A stretch of 33,076 nt of DNA from Protostelium mycophagum (Eukaryota; Evosea; Variosea; Protosteliida; Protosteliaceae), in assembly GCA_002081555.1 (NCBI GenBank), contig MZNV01002642.1:1-33076 (forward strand). Reading direction: 5' to 3'. Below, piece by piece: positions 10,601 to 20,935 of this stretch (position 1 is the stretch's first letter; each line of letters opens with the position of its first letter). A model generated the notes under the pieces. The model had not been told where the DNA came from and did not search any database. It worked only from the letters and a program-made list of their open reading frames with translations. The position numbers were made by a program, and so were the translations under genes.

Positions 10601-13600
10601 CAGGCACAACATCTTCTTCTATATTGAAACAACGCTCACCTTACTCGAGTGAACATTAAGAGCATGTATCCATTCAACTGGTTGTAAGACAGGATACACA
10701 CTGTCATGTAGGCATATATACGGAACTCATCGCCGCTGTTCCTGAAGTCAATGATCTACGAGATGTCAAATGATTCATGACATCTGACTATGATATCTCA
10801 CGTGTGAGTCCCTGAATAGATTGTGGGATGCGTCCAGATACCCGACAATGAGTGGGAAGGTTTTGAAAATAAACCCGTCAAACAGGTTATATGACACGTC
10901 AATGTAGGAGATGTCTGGTTGTAGATCGAATGTCAGGTAATACTCGAAGATTCTGCCAGAAAAACTATTGTGGGAGAGATCCAGCTGCGAAATTTCAGGG
11001 AAATTTCGTCAGAAGATCTCTCACTCTGCGTAGGTTTGTCATTTTTATCATGAAGGACGTGTCTCCGCTGAAGTTATTGTTGCTGAGATCTAGCCGTTGC
11101 ATGGCAACCAAATTTTGCAGGAAGCTGTCAATCTCGCCACTCAGTTGATTCGAAGACAGTGACACTGTCTTTAATCCTGTAAAAATGTCAAAGAATTTAT
11201 TATTTACAGGATTGCTTGCAGCTCTTCACTGTCAGGGGTCACCACGCATATTGCCTTCGTTCACAAATACAACAAAAAGTTCTTGCGGCTTTGCAAATTA
11301 TAATTTGATCCCCAACAAAACAGATCTGTCACTCACCTGACATGTAACCCATCTGTGCCGGCAGGGACCCATTCAATTTATTACTTCCGAGGTTTAGATT
11401 CTCCAAGGACAAACAGTTCCAGATGTTGGGAGGGATATTGCCCTCCAACAGGTTATTGTTTAGTTGAAGATCCTCCAGGAAATAGTAAGTGGGAGTCAAC
11501 TCGGAATAAGAGAAGATGTCCGGAATCTGTGATGATGATTAAGGATGTAATGCGTCATGTGGGATCTTGTGTGATGATGTACGCTGAGAGGACGATGAAT
11601 GACTACTTACTTGACCAGAGAGAAAGTTATAAGACAAGTCTAATATGTATGGTCGTATTTCACGTAATTGAAGTGGAATTTCACCTGATTTTCACTCGAT
11701 TTTCATTCTAATGTGATGTTTCACAAGAATGAAACGCTCACCTACGAGAAGATTCCCCGAAATTTGTAGCCCTCTCAAAGTCTTCGGGACCAGCGGAATT
11801 TTCCCGCCAATATTATTATTGCTCAATGTCAAGTCGATAAACTACATCGTTCAGATGAGTCATCGTCTACGACGAACCTGGTACTGCGAGATGTCCTCAG
11901 GCAAATTGCCCGTCAGAAAATTACCAGATACATCATAATGGAGCAGTGTGCTGTTGGGGGATGTCGGAAAGCGAACGGGTCCTGAGAAGAAATTATTTGA
12001 CGCATAGAGATAGTACAACGACTCCATATCGACCACGTATTGCGGGATCTACAACAGTGTAAACCATCGACATTTTCTCTCAACTTTGAGATCACCTCTC
12101 CTGTAAAGTTATTATTGGAAATGTCCAGATAAGACAAGCTTGTCATATTGCACCATCTTCCATCGATCACATCACTCAGAAAGTTGACAGAGACATCAAT
12201 GTCTGATATCGTGATGATGTTAAAGACTTGTGGAAAATTATCGGATAATTCGTTGCTCTTTGCGCGGAGGGACTTGAGTGACGTCATCTTGGTCATGTTG
12301 GGAAATTTGCCGGAAATTCTGTTGTGGTCCAGGTAGATCTGTCAGATGTCAGGTGTCATGTGACAGAGTGTGACGCACCCCCTGGAGGTTGATCATTTCA
12401 GACATGTCCTCTGGTATTGATCCCTCCATCAGATTATCGTTAAGAATGAGAGTGATCATGTTGATCATATTTCCCATGTTCTTTGGGAATTTTGTGATCT
12501 CATTGGATGACAAATCCAGCAGAGTAAGTGATACGGCATTATTCATGCTGTCTGGTAATGGTCCTGTTTAATATTTAAATACTCAAAAATGGCAGGATAT
12601 ACGCACCGACGAAATCACAATTAGAAGCGTCAAAGTATTGCAGTTGGGTGAAGTTTGTGAAATCTGGGAGAAGACCTCCAACTCTACGATCCAATGAATT
12701 CCAATTATTGAAAATAAATTCATTCCAATAGAATTAGAATTGACCAAAAGTCACCTTGTATTCTGCACATTCAAATAAGTCAAATTTGTCAATACGCCAT
12801 AAGCACTGATATCCCCCGATATCACGCCGTAAGGTCTGTTGATGCCATATGTGCTATATGACGCGTCTAGATGTTGTAGATCAAGTGTCTTGGTGAAATC
12901 TGGCAAGTCTCCATTCAGGTATGGATTGGCTGACAGGTCAATATATCTTAGTTTTGGGATATCAGCGATGTCTTCCGGGATAAACCCCATGAGGTAGTTG
13001 TTGTCTGGAAGTTTTGATCAACTTTCATGTTACATTGATGATGATCTTACGGAGGTCTAAATGTTCGAGACTGGTCAGGCCAGCTAATCCCTCAGGGAGG
13101 TGACCTAACATGCAGTTGTCGCAGATGAATTCCACCAATGATGAGGCCATCCCAAGTGTGTCGGGAAGCTGTGATGCTTGTGAATTCGACATCCACAGAT
13201 ACTTCAATTTCGTCAAGCCGGCGAAGAATGTCGACGGGATGCCACCGTAGGGGTCCATGCGACTCCATGTGAGATCGATAATGGTGATATTGGGAAGGCT
13301 GAACCACACATCGCCGCCAGGAAGAGTTCCGGATGTGCCAAAACAGTTCCATGGCATCTCGATTCCGATCACCGAACCTGCGAAATCAACAAATATATCG
13401 GCTGCAACACTAACCATTATCGCATCTGATCCCGTTGAAAGAGCACGTGTCGTTCGTATCCCAACCTGTGTTGTCCCACCACTGATCACCTGATCGTATC
13501 ATTATTTAGAACTGTTGCAATCCGCACACCATTCATCGAAGTATAAAAGGTCTGTAGCGCGATCAGTTCCCCTTCCAGACTCCATGTCACATTCTGAGAT

Positions 13601-13656
13601 TGTGCTGAAAGGATATAGAGAATGACAAGCGATATGATCTTGTTCATTGAGGCCAT
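7648..13656 (-). CDS. LRR receptor tyrosine kinase (25 exons, about 1527 aa)
   Basis: Single-pass receptor with, in order: a signal peptide (MNKIISLVILYILSAQSQ), an LRR N-cap (WWDNTGWDTNDTCSFNGIRC), roughly 25-30 LRRs of the LxxLxxLxLxxNxLxGxIP type, an unassigned juxtamembrane domain (VTVRVVGNVTTFDADLF), a TM helix (AIAGIVIGSVALLLIILLAS) and a kinase. Kinase motifs present: GSGNFGVVYKG, VALK, HRDIAARN, SDFG, WSAPEV, DVWSF. HRDxAARN and an activation-loop SAYEATTK point to tyrosine specificity. The tail is tyrosine-rich. Introns (read from the minus strand): 13490-13529, 13378-13414, 13005-13050, 12684-12754, 12564-12606, 12339-12378, 12049-12095, 11842-11877, 11685-11741, 11527-11610, 11177-11336, 10985-11024, 10756-10801, 10484-10639, 10205-10251, 9859-9897, 9663-9751, 9400-9456, 9159-9246, 9041-9079, 8733-8775, 8619-8661, 8270-8306, 8087-8126. 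The exons sum to a multiple of three. The start is the ATG that begins the signal peptide. Confidence 0.88.
7651..7797 (-). repeat. Tyrosine-rich C-terminal tail with three GYAHE heptads
   Basis: The last 49 codons of the receptor kinase encode three heptad copies GYAHEEE, GYAHEEG and GYAHEAS, then SVYEEAGEY and VYSEPDV. Six tyrosines lie in acidic surroundings, and YSEP fits a YxxP pattern known to bind some SH2 domains. This is likely an autophosphorylation and docking tail. The copies have diverged at the DNA level, so selection has probably preserved the peptide. Confidence 0.75.
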
Positions 13657-13904
13657 ATCTCTTGGCCGATGAGTTTTTCCGAAGGTGTTTCGTTTCGCAT
13701 GTTGCATTCAAACCCTCGGTTTCAAATTCCCGGTAGCAACACGTCAAGTCCATAGCAACAGCTTAATATTTGCTTTAACAAGCGTGTGTTCTTACCGCAA
13801 GTGGGAATTGTAGTCCAAGATCACTGAGGTGGAAGCCCTCAACGCAAGGTGTCCCTCAATGATTGGAAGCGCGAAACATTTGACGACACAACTCTTTCTT
13901 TATA

Positions 13905-16904
13905 TTACGGAACCCACCAAGACTTTCTTCTCAATGTGGCCCTGCTGCCTTGTACTCTAGGTGCTATCATTCCCTCACCAGGTTTCAGAATGTCCGGGTG
14001 CATCAAGAGATATTCCAACACATCAGCCTCTGATTTGGGTGATTCTTCAAAGTGATCTCCCGTCGGTGTGAATGACGTCGTCTTTCTAATGCGTTTGCTC
14101 GTCTTAAACAAGCGTGTCGCCCAGCTCTTTGCGATTTGTTTCCGTCTGTCTGTATCCCCTTCCGTCTGCATGACGTCAGCAAGAAAAGGGGGCAAAAACC
14201 CCACCTGTTCTTCTAAAAATAGAACGATGTGCCGCAGAAGGGCCATCTCTTCGGTTTGTAGACTGGAGAATACGTGCTTTATTAGTTGTGAATTCACTCC
14301 TGCTTGGAAATTGACTGTATAGAGTCAATATTACGGTTTGTTGACGTGAGGATCACGGTTTGTTAACGTACCGATCACGGAAAGACCGTCTTTGAGAGTC
14401 TTCTGGTCGACAAGGTAATGTGGGAGTCTGTCGACAAACAGGGCCACTATTCCCACAATAGTTGATTTCTGGTAATTTTCCAGGAAAAGGTTGATGCTTC
14501 CCTCTAGTAATTTTCAGCGAAAAATGAACCGAAAATTTTCAATCCTTTGAGCGTTTTTTGGTATTTTAAATTTTAAACAGCAACTACAACTGGATCACTG
14601 TACACGCCGGACTTTTAAGAGGAGATCGGTACTCACTCTTGTCGTATCTCTTCTTAACGTAATCTATCTCGGAATTGTGATACTCCAGATCTATGATCTC
14701 CCTGTCTATCTTCTGGGATCTCAGCCACGTCATACATTCTTTTATGACCAGCGGGATCTGCTCCATTCAGACTCGATCTATTTTCCCGCCAGAATCTTCG
14801 CGCCAAAATTTTCCCGCCAAAATTAAATTTTAAATGTGGGAAAGCTCACTTCGGCGTCTTCGAGGATTCCGAAACATTGTTGGCGGTCTAATAGCTCTGG
14901 TAGAGACACGCCAAAGGTTGGACCCTTCCATTTTTTCTTTTTCCTGGAAGTTTCTGGGCTCTTCGGTCCCACCTACAAAATGTTAATCTCAAGTTTTTAA
15001 TTCTAAAAATCTTTCTGATATTTCTTCAAATTTTTCCAAACTTCTATTTTTTCAAATTTCAGATAATTTCTATTTTTAAATTTTCTCCAGAAATTTCTAT
15101 TTTTGCAAATTTCAGAAAATTTTGGTTATCTAATCTCGTCCGATTTTCTGGAGAAAATATACCTCAGCACCGAGTTTTTTACTCAATAGTTTCATCGTCT
15201 TTGAAGAAAGCTCCGGTTTATCTGGGGGTGGTGGACTGACATATTCAATTTTTTTATTCGATTTTTTCTTGAATTTTTTTGGATTTCTTTTTCTATGAAT
15301 TTTCCGCGTTCTCGGAACCTTTTTGTGGACATTTTATGGTATGAATAGTATGTGAAAATTGGTATAAAAAAACTCACGACAAGACAGATGCGGTATTCCC
15401 TGTCAATGAGCTTCTGCGCCTGTACAATTGTCAGATTGTCAAACTACAACGCGACAAACCTCGACCCGACGTCCGTTTCCTGGAATTTCAAATTCATGAT
15501 CGTGTTGTGTTTTGGCGGGCTATTCGTCAATACCGTTCCTCCCAATACCGTGTTTGCCTTTTCACAATCAGAGCGTTGTAGATGTGGACTTTGGTTTTTA
15601 CCTCTTCGGACTTGATGTTATGGAATATTTGGTCTCCGTCAAATCGGTCAGAAACGCGCCTTGAAGAGTCCGGCAAAGGCGATGTTCTAAAATGCACACT
15701 GGCCAGACTATTCGTCTGGAAATTTCTCAGAAATTTCCGTGAATTTTAAGAAATATTTCATGATTTTCCAGATATTTTTGTCGGATTTTCGGGGAAATTT
15801 CACGTAAATTTACCTTGGATATGCCGATGTTAGATCTGTGCCTGGTCATCGGTCCTGCTCCCTCATTCTACAACTCGTCAGAATTTCTCAAGTCCCCGAG
15901 CCTCTATAAGTGCGCCCGCACTGAACCACCGGCATCAACTCGAACAATGTCTATAGATACTCACACCACCACTCTGTTGTAGTGGGTTCTCCATGCCTTG
16001 GAGTCGTAACTCTATCCTCTCATGTAACACGTTAAGACCTTTCTTTGTCTTGTTAGACTTCTCTCTCTCTAAATCTTGCTTGGTGATCTCATGAGCGTTC
16101 CTCTCTTCCTCCAATTTTTTTTCGAGGTGGGATAAGACCGTTGGCATCTGTTTGAAATTTGAATTCCGAAACGGGCGGGAAAATACGTACTTCTTCTGGA
16201 CCTGGTTTGACGATCTTTTGGAGTTGTGATGCGAGAGCACTGACAGAGTCCATCTTGTCCATTAGAAGCTTCACGAGATCTTCTTGATTGCCCAACAGAT
16301 ACTTCTCTCCTGATGCATGGAGTGTCATCGAACGTCTCACTCGGGCCTGTTACATCATCAATCTGGTGATGAATGATGATCCCACTCACGTCCTCATTTC
16401 TCTTTTGAAGGATCAAGTGATCGATTGTTTTCGTCTTTTCGGCAAGCTGCGCAACCAACTTTGCATTAATCTCTTTCTCTGCAGCGACTTCGCTCTCATT
16501 CTTCTCTTGCAACTGAACTGATCAGATGGTATTTGAAGAGATTCGCATACCTCCTGCAACTCTTCGACCTCTTTCAACAAAACTCGAAGGTTGCTTGTGT
16601 AATCTTGCTCACTTGCAATTAAGGCATCTTGATGTTCTGCTAAAATCTGATCCCTCTCTACTTCCATCATTTCGAGCTCATCAGCCAGATCATTCGCTTT
16701 GGCCTCTAAATCGTTCGATTTTTGCACTTCTCTTTCGACTTTCAGCTCTAGATAAGAAATGTACTCCTTCGATCTCGCCACATAATCACGAAGTTGTTTG
16801 GCGAGATGTGTTGATCCCTCCTCCTCCGTTTGTACGTCCTCTTCATCTGATGTGTACTCGTTTTCACTGTCCTCACTCGACCTTGCATGTTCTTCAAAGT
16901 CCAT
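13905..16904 (-). CDS. Coiled-coil protein with C-terminal RhoGAP-like domain (12 exons, 647 aa)
   Basis: The start is ATG at 16904 (MDFEEHARSS). An acidic N-terminus (SDEEDVQTEEE) is followed by a long coiled coil (exons 1-4, e.g. LELKVEREVQKSNDLEAKA and KKLEEERNAHEITKQDLERE), a linker, a polybasic stretch (SRKKKKWKG) and a RhoGAP-like domain: PTFGVSLPELLD, IPLVIKECMTWL, then ENYQKSTIVGIVALFVDRLP. The arginine-finger GIFR motif of RhoGAPs is not visible; the aligned place reads REIIDLE, so it may bind Rho-type GTPases without strong GAP activity. Introns: 16513-16550, 16347-16389, 16148-16190, 15868-15964, 15716-15813, 15444-15601, 15268-15377, 14973-15162, 14761-14849, 14504-14636, 14315-14371. 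The introns at 15444-15601 and 15268-15377 are the least certain. The total is divisible by three. It lies 248 bp upstream of the receptor kinase, on the same strand. Confidence 0.72.
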
Positions 16905-17006
16905 GCTTCTCTGATTCACTGCCGGGTTTGAATTCAAGTTCCGAAAAACATGGCAGGTGAATCACGTGCGTTACCGTGATCTTCGTGTAATTACCGAGGT
17001 TTGTCG

Positions 17007-17351
17007 TTACCATGGTTTTTTCAGAAGAAAACTGGTGTCATTCAGCCTCCCATTTCGTAATAATAACAACCAGCTTTTTTCTTTGGAAAAACAAAGGGGG
17101 TTCTCCAGCCTTTGTTCAAATGAATGTCGATGCCAGATCGTTGTACTATGTTGCAGAAGACTTCTTTGGGGTTTTGGTTTCACTTGGACCACGAAATCTC
17201 CGTTGAGGCTCGGAACAGCCCGGGGATCTTTATCGTGGATTGGAACCTGAAACAAACCGTTGCCTTTGGTCCTGATCAGGAGAGAAAATAATTCTAGAGT
17301 ATATTCCTTTGAGCTTGAGAGGATGGCATCCAGTAGGCGGTTACTCCTCAT
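17007..17351 (-). CDS. Small uncharacterised protein
   Basis: The ATG at 17351 lies 94 bp from the ATG of the divergent gene at 17446, the same spacing as other divergent pairs here. The N-terminal 56 residues look real (MRSNRLLDAILSSSKEYTLE, later IHDKDPRAVPSLNGDFVVQ). A 38-nt GTGAAA...ATAG intron of the usual size directly after VVQ would join to YNDLASTFI and a stop, giving about 65 aa; without it the frame runs to 17007 and gives 114 aa. I recognise no family. A Roadblock/LAMTOR-like small fold is possible from length and pattern, but this is speculation. Confidence 0.45.
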   Translation of the reverse strand: MRSNRLLDAILSSSKEYTLELFSLLIRTKGNGLFQVPIHDKDPRAVPSLNGDFVVQVKPKPQRSLLQHSTTIWHRHSFEQRLENPLCFSKEKSWLLLLRNGRLNDTSFLLKKPW

Positions 17352-17445
17352 ATTTCAAAAAATTGCAACTCAACTGCTGTTGTGAAGGTTGTTTGGGTGT
17401 GGTTCTACAACTGACCAGTCTTCAACATCGGCCGCATCGCCAAGA
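17352..17445. promoter_or_regulatory. Short bidirectional promoter region
   Basis: Ninety-four bases separate the start codons of the minus-strand small protein and the plus-strand coiled-coil gene. It must hold both transcription starts unless one gene has an upstream exon. A GGTTCTACAACTGACC word is present. No TATA box is evident. Confidence 0.45.
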
Positions 17446-17919
17446 ATGCAACACACAGAAGCTATAAAACTCGCCAACGCTCATTTAAAGAAGCAAGTTG
17501 AACAGCTTCGTGAGGAATTGAAAGAACAGAAGCAAGTGAGTGCCATTCCCGCTCATATGATCTTAATGAAGCTCAGCGCACAGCTCTATATCTTCAATAT
17601 AGCTTTGAAACCACAAATCACCTTCAGAATGAATTGGCGTCTTTACAGACAGAAGCCAGAGATCTTTGGAAGGAACTTCACATCTATAAGACCGCTGTCA
17701 CAAAAAGAGGGACCACGTCTTATCCGGAGGTGAGGGACTTCCGCTTTAGACGTCCTCCATTCATTCATTCACATTTTGATGTTACAGGGACAGACACCAC
17801 TAATGTTATCTCGATCGGGATCTGTGAGGATGGACAGAGGATTCTCTTTGAATCATTCCCTCGCAAGCATTCCGAGGGAGCCTTCACCATTAAGCGCCAG
17901 AGACAAAATCGAACCATGA
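17446..17919 (+). CDS. Small coiled-coil protein (3 exons, 124 aa)
   Basis: The start at 17446 gives MQHTEAIKLANAHLKKQVEQ. Exon 1 (17446-17535) and exon 2 (17577-17729) encode one continuous coiled coil, including LREELKEQKQ and LQNELASLQTEARDLWKEL. Exon 3 (17788-17919) encodes a serine/arginine-rich tail, SRSGSVRMDRGFSLNHSLAS, ending DKIEP. Introns are 41 and 58 nt with GTGAG donors, and every exon is a whole number of codons. The frame stays open upstream to a TTG at 17389, so an additional 5' exon is possible. Family unknown; probably a scaffold or cytoskeletal partner, by inference only. Its 3' end converges with the orphan gene ending at 18153. Confidence 0.75.
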
Positions 17920-18152
17920 GGATCTTTGTGAGGCGATGACTTTAGAAGATATTCAAGACAGCGGATCCTGTCTTCCCGACTAATATAATTGTTCTTTTAC
18001 TTGTTTCTTTTCATCAGCAGCACAGAGATCCTCTAAGAATGTATTTGCCAGTGACTACCAATCGCCGTTCCAACAACAGACGTCTTTGTCCAATTAGAAG
18101 TGAAGAACCACATACAATCAAGGTCTTCTTAGCACCAAAAAATAAGTTTGAT

Positions 18153-20807
18153 TTATTCTGATTTTCCAGATGGTGATACTTCCTTCAATGCGATCTTGAA
18201 TGAGAGGATCTTGCTTCTGTTCTTCTCTTCCATAGCCGTTAACTCTGTCGTTTCGGCGGGTGTCTGTTTCGTTTGAATTTTGAACCGATAAAAGGGCGGG
18301 AACTCACCTTCCACGCTTGTCCTTGTTGTTGTAGATCAGCTAAAACGCTTCCTAGGAGTGTACTTGTATCCATGACGACCTTTCGTTTTCAATTCTTCAT
18401 CTACAACGTTGTAAATACACGTACCTTTCTGCCCTTTGCTGTTTGCGAGAAGATTTTGAGTAGAAATAAAGACCTCATCACCTCCCTCATGTCATTACTG
18501 TCCTCTTTCCAGTCCAAAGTCGCGATGTCCAACAGGCATTTTCCTGGAAACCTGTCAGTGACCATCTACAACCCGCCAAAATTCACCAGCCGAGTGCAGG
18601 AAGGGGTTCTCGCTCGTTGTAGAATGGTTGTACCACACCAGATTCCAGCCGAAGAGCCCGTATCTATTTTTATGTTGGTAATCTGTGTCGTTTAACAGCG
18701 TCAGAAACCCATCCATCTTCTTTATGCGTTCGGTCAGGGTGGAAGACCGGAGGCAGAGGGACAAGATGACGTCATAGTGCTTGCTGAAATATTCCTGAAA
18801 ATTCTGAGGAGATGTCGACGAAGGATGATGTCATCAAATCTTTCTCTGACGTACAAATATTTCCGCATTTTCCGATCATTTTTTTGCATAATATTAAATA
18901 AAATTTTAATAAAATTTAAATATTAAAAAGGCTTTTGAACGGCAAAAACTCACCTTATTTGCATTTTTGATGAATGATGTACACAATGCATCAAATAAAG
19001 AGGATGACGTCATCTCTTTTGACACGTCACCACTCTTATTTTTACAGTAAAAATCACAGATCTGCAAGATCTACAACACGTCATTGTGACATCTTGACAT
19101 GTCAAACTCACCCCTATCAATTCGTTTTGTGTATCTACGGAGTCCCCCTCTGTCTTCTGTGACGTCATCAGTCGTCATGAAAATTCGTGGAAAACTCACA
19201 TTTATTTCCGTTGTCCTGGCAGCCATTATGGCGAATGACTTCTCTATATCTTTGGTCAATTCAAAAATGATGGGCTTGCTTCTCATTTCCACTGTACAAA
19301 GCGCGGACAGCGAAGATATCAACATCTGATATCATCGTCAGTGAGGTGATATCATGACGAGATGTCATGAAATCACTCTGACACGAGTTTTTCGCATAAA
19401 AAAGGGACGCGAGAGACATCGTGTGATGCCACAACACGTCTTTTGGGCAAACTTCTAACTATATCATTTTTAGGTTGTGAAGATTTATCCAAAAAGAGGT
19501 GCAGACACATGTGCACAAAGCGCCACAAACACACACTCGTTAAGAACACGGTGCAAAATCTACAACACACTAAGATATCTCACTCTGTGTCTTTCGGGCT
19601 TGTCCGCTGTCGAGAGATGAGCGATGATGATCGGCAATGTCGCACTGATCGTCTTGAGATGTCGCATCATCCTGTCCCGAGCTAAGAAGATCGGTTGTGA
19701 GGAGATACTTCTCAGCTCCTTGTCTTTGTGGTTCTCTAATGATGTGGAGATTTTTATTATGTCATCTACAACGAGTCAACGATAATGGTTGGCATTGCGA
19801 TTTGGTGACGATCATCACGGTTAGTAACGCGATACCAACATTTTGTTGGAGATATCTTAAGGTTACAGAATTACAAAATATTTTTAAAATTATAATTTTA
19901 ATTTTTGAAACCGAAAAGTTCTTCTCTAAAAATAATCAATATAGCAATTTTTTAAAATTCAAGAAAATAAATATTCGAATTTCCAAAAAATCTGAGAATA
20001 ACCTGTGATATCATATTTCGAGCCACGGCTCCAAGCCTCCTCGCTATCTACAACTTCCGATCTGCCATACATGTCATCTCTTCTGGCCATGACATCTCAT
20101 AAAATACCTCAAAAAAGATATGATATCTTGGATTTTGTCTGATGATGTCTCATCCCCCTCGCTGTCTTCCAATTGATAATCCTTCAAGATTTTTTCGAGC
20201 TTGCTGTCATCCAAACTATCACCGTAAGGTCACGTTAAGACACGAGCACTCACGTCAAGAGAACAGAAAGTGTCTTGAGGAAGACGACTGCGGAGAGTCT
20301 CTTAAAGCCTTCTGTGCCCCCAGCCCCTTTAAAGTTATTTTATGCTTTTTTTCTTTAAAAAAAAATTTCCAAGAAATTCAAATATGAAAATTAAAATTAT
20401 AATTTTGGATGAGCAGATGGAAAGAACTTGGCATTGTGTACAGATATTCTAAAGAGCTCACCTGTATCTGCGGTTGTTAAGGTTTGATCACCTCTCCTTC
20501 TGGTGCTTCCATATTCCAATCCACAAAGAAATGTTCTGTGAACTCATCAATTTGATTGATCATAAGACTGACTTTACCTCTTCAAAGGAAACTTGAATGG
20601 AGAAGATGAAGACATGGAAGGAAGCTCTTTCAGATAATCGTCTGTCAAGGATAACAATTCTTCCTCTGTGGCAAGTGGGAAGTCAAGATTGAGCTCCTCA
20701 TACACTTGTATCGTCGTCTTTTTCTTTTTTCTGGCTGGATCAATGAGCTCGTCCCGAGGGACTTTCTTTAATTCATTCAAGAAATCTTTATAGCTCAATT
20801 CATTCAT
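18153..20807 (-). CDS. Orphan multi-exon protein (13 exons, 493 aa)
   Basis: I recognise no domain. The N-terminus is charged (MNELSYKDFLNELKKVPRDE, then a KKKKTT patch and a serine run). The rest is mostly helical, with segments such as MMRHLKTISATLPIIIAHLS, KPIIFELTKDIEKSFAIMAA and NFQEYFSKHYDVILSLCLRS, and a final LLGSVLADLQQQGQAW. A HEAT/armadillo-like helical scaffold is possible. No signal peptide or membrane segment is clear. Introns: 20536-20577, 20327-20461, 20216-20253, 20044-20107, 19766-20002, 19459-19583, 19292-19382, 19071-19199, 18804-18953, 18566-18638, 18380-18424, 18264-18307. Exons total 1482 nt, exactly divisible by three, and phases match at every junction. The intron at 18566-18638 could alternatively be retained for about 30 codons before a stop. 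Confidence 0.75.
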
Positions 20808-20853
20808 CTTTCTGTTGATCTAAATCTAAATCTATCGCGATGTGATCAGCCAT
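20800..20853 (-). promoter_or_regulatory. Short upstream ORF overlapping the start of the orphan gene
   Basis: An ATG at 20853 opens a 17-codon frame (MADHIAIDLDLDQQKDE). Its TGA stop lies just past the main ATG at 20807, so the two frames overlap by 8 nt in a GATGAATGA context. If transcribed it would limit initiation at the main start. A splice acceptor (GATCAACAG) just before the main ATG offers another reading, in which this stretch is partly intronic. Confidence 0.4.
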
Positions 20854-20935
20854 CTCGTCTCGAAAATTTGAGACGTTGTAGTTGTTCTGTTGCTTCATTC
20901 TTGGCGGCTGCATCCAGCAAGCGGAAGGGGACGAT
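20808..20935. promoter_or_regulatory. Bidirectional promoter between orphan gene and secreted hydrolase
   Basis: Only 128 bp separate the divergent start codons at 20807 (minus) and 20936 (plus). No TATA-like box is convincing. A GTTGTAGTTGTTCTGTTGC stretch lies in the middle. Confidence 0.5.

Noticed and set aside
15417-15470. A 16-27 nt intron just before the FDNLTIVQAQ exon of the RhoGAP-like gene
   Set aside because: Shorter than every other intron here (minimum 36 nt); a single 158-nt intron keeps the frame.
16526-17250. Plus-strand frames of 144 and 97 codons
   Set aside because: They run antisense to the coiled-coil exons and the small minus-strand gene; no motif.
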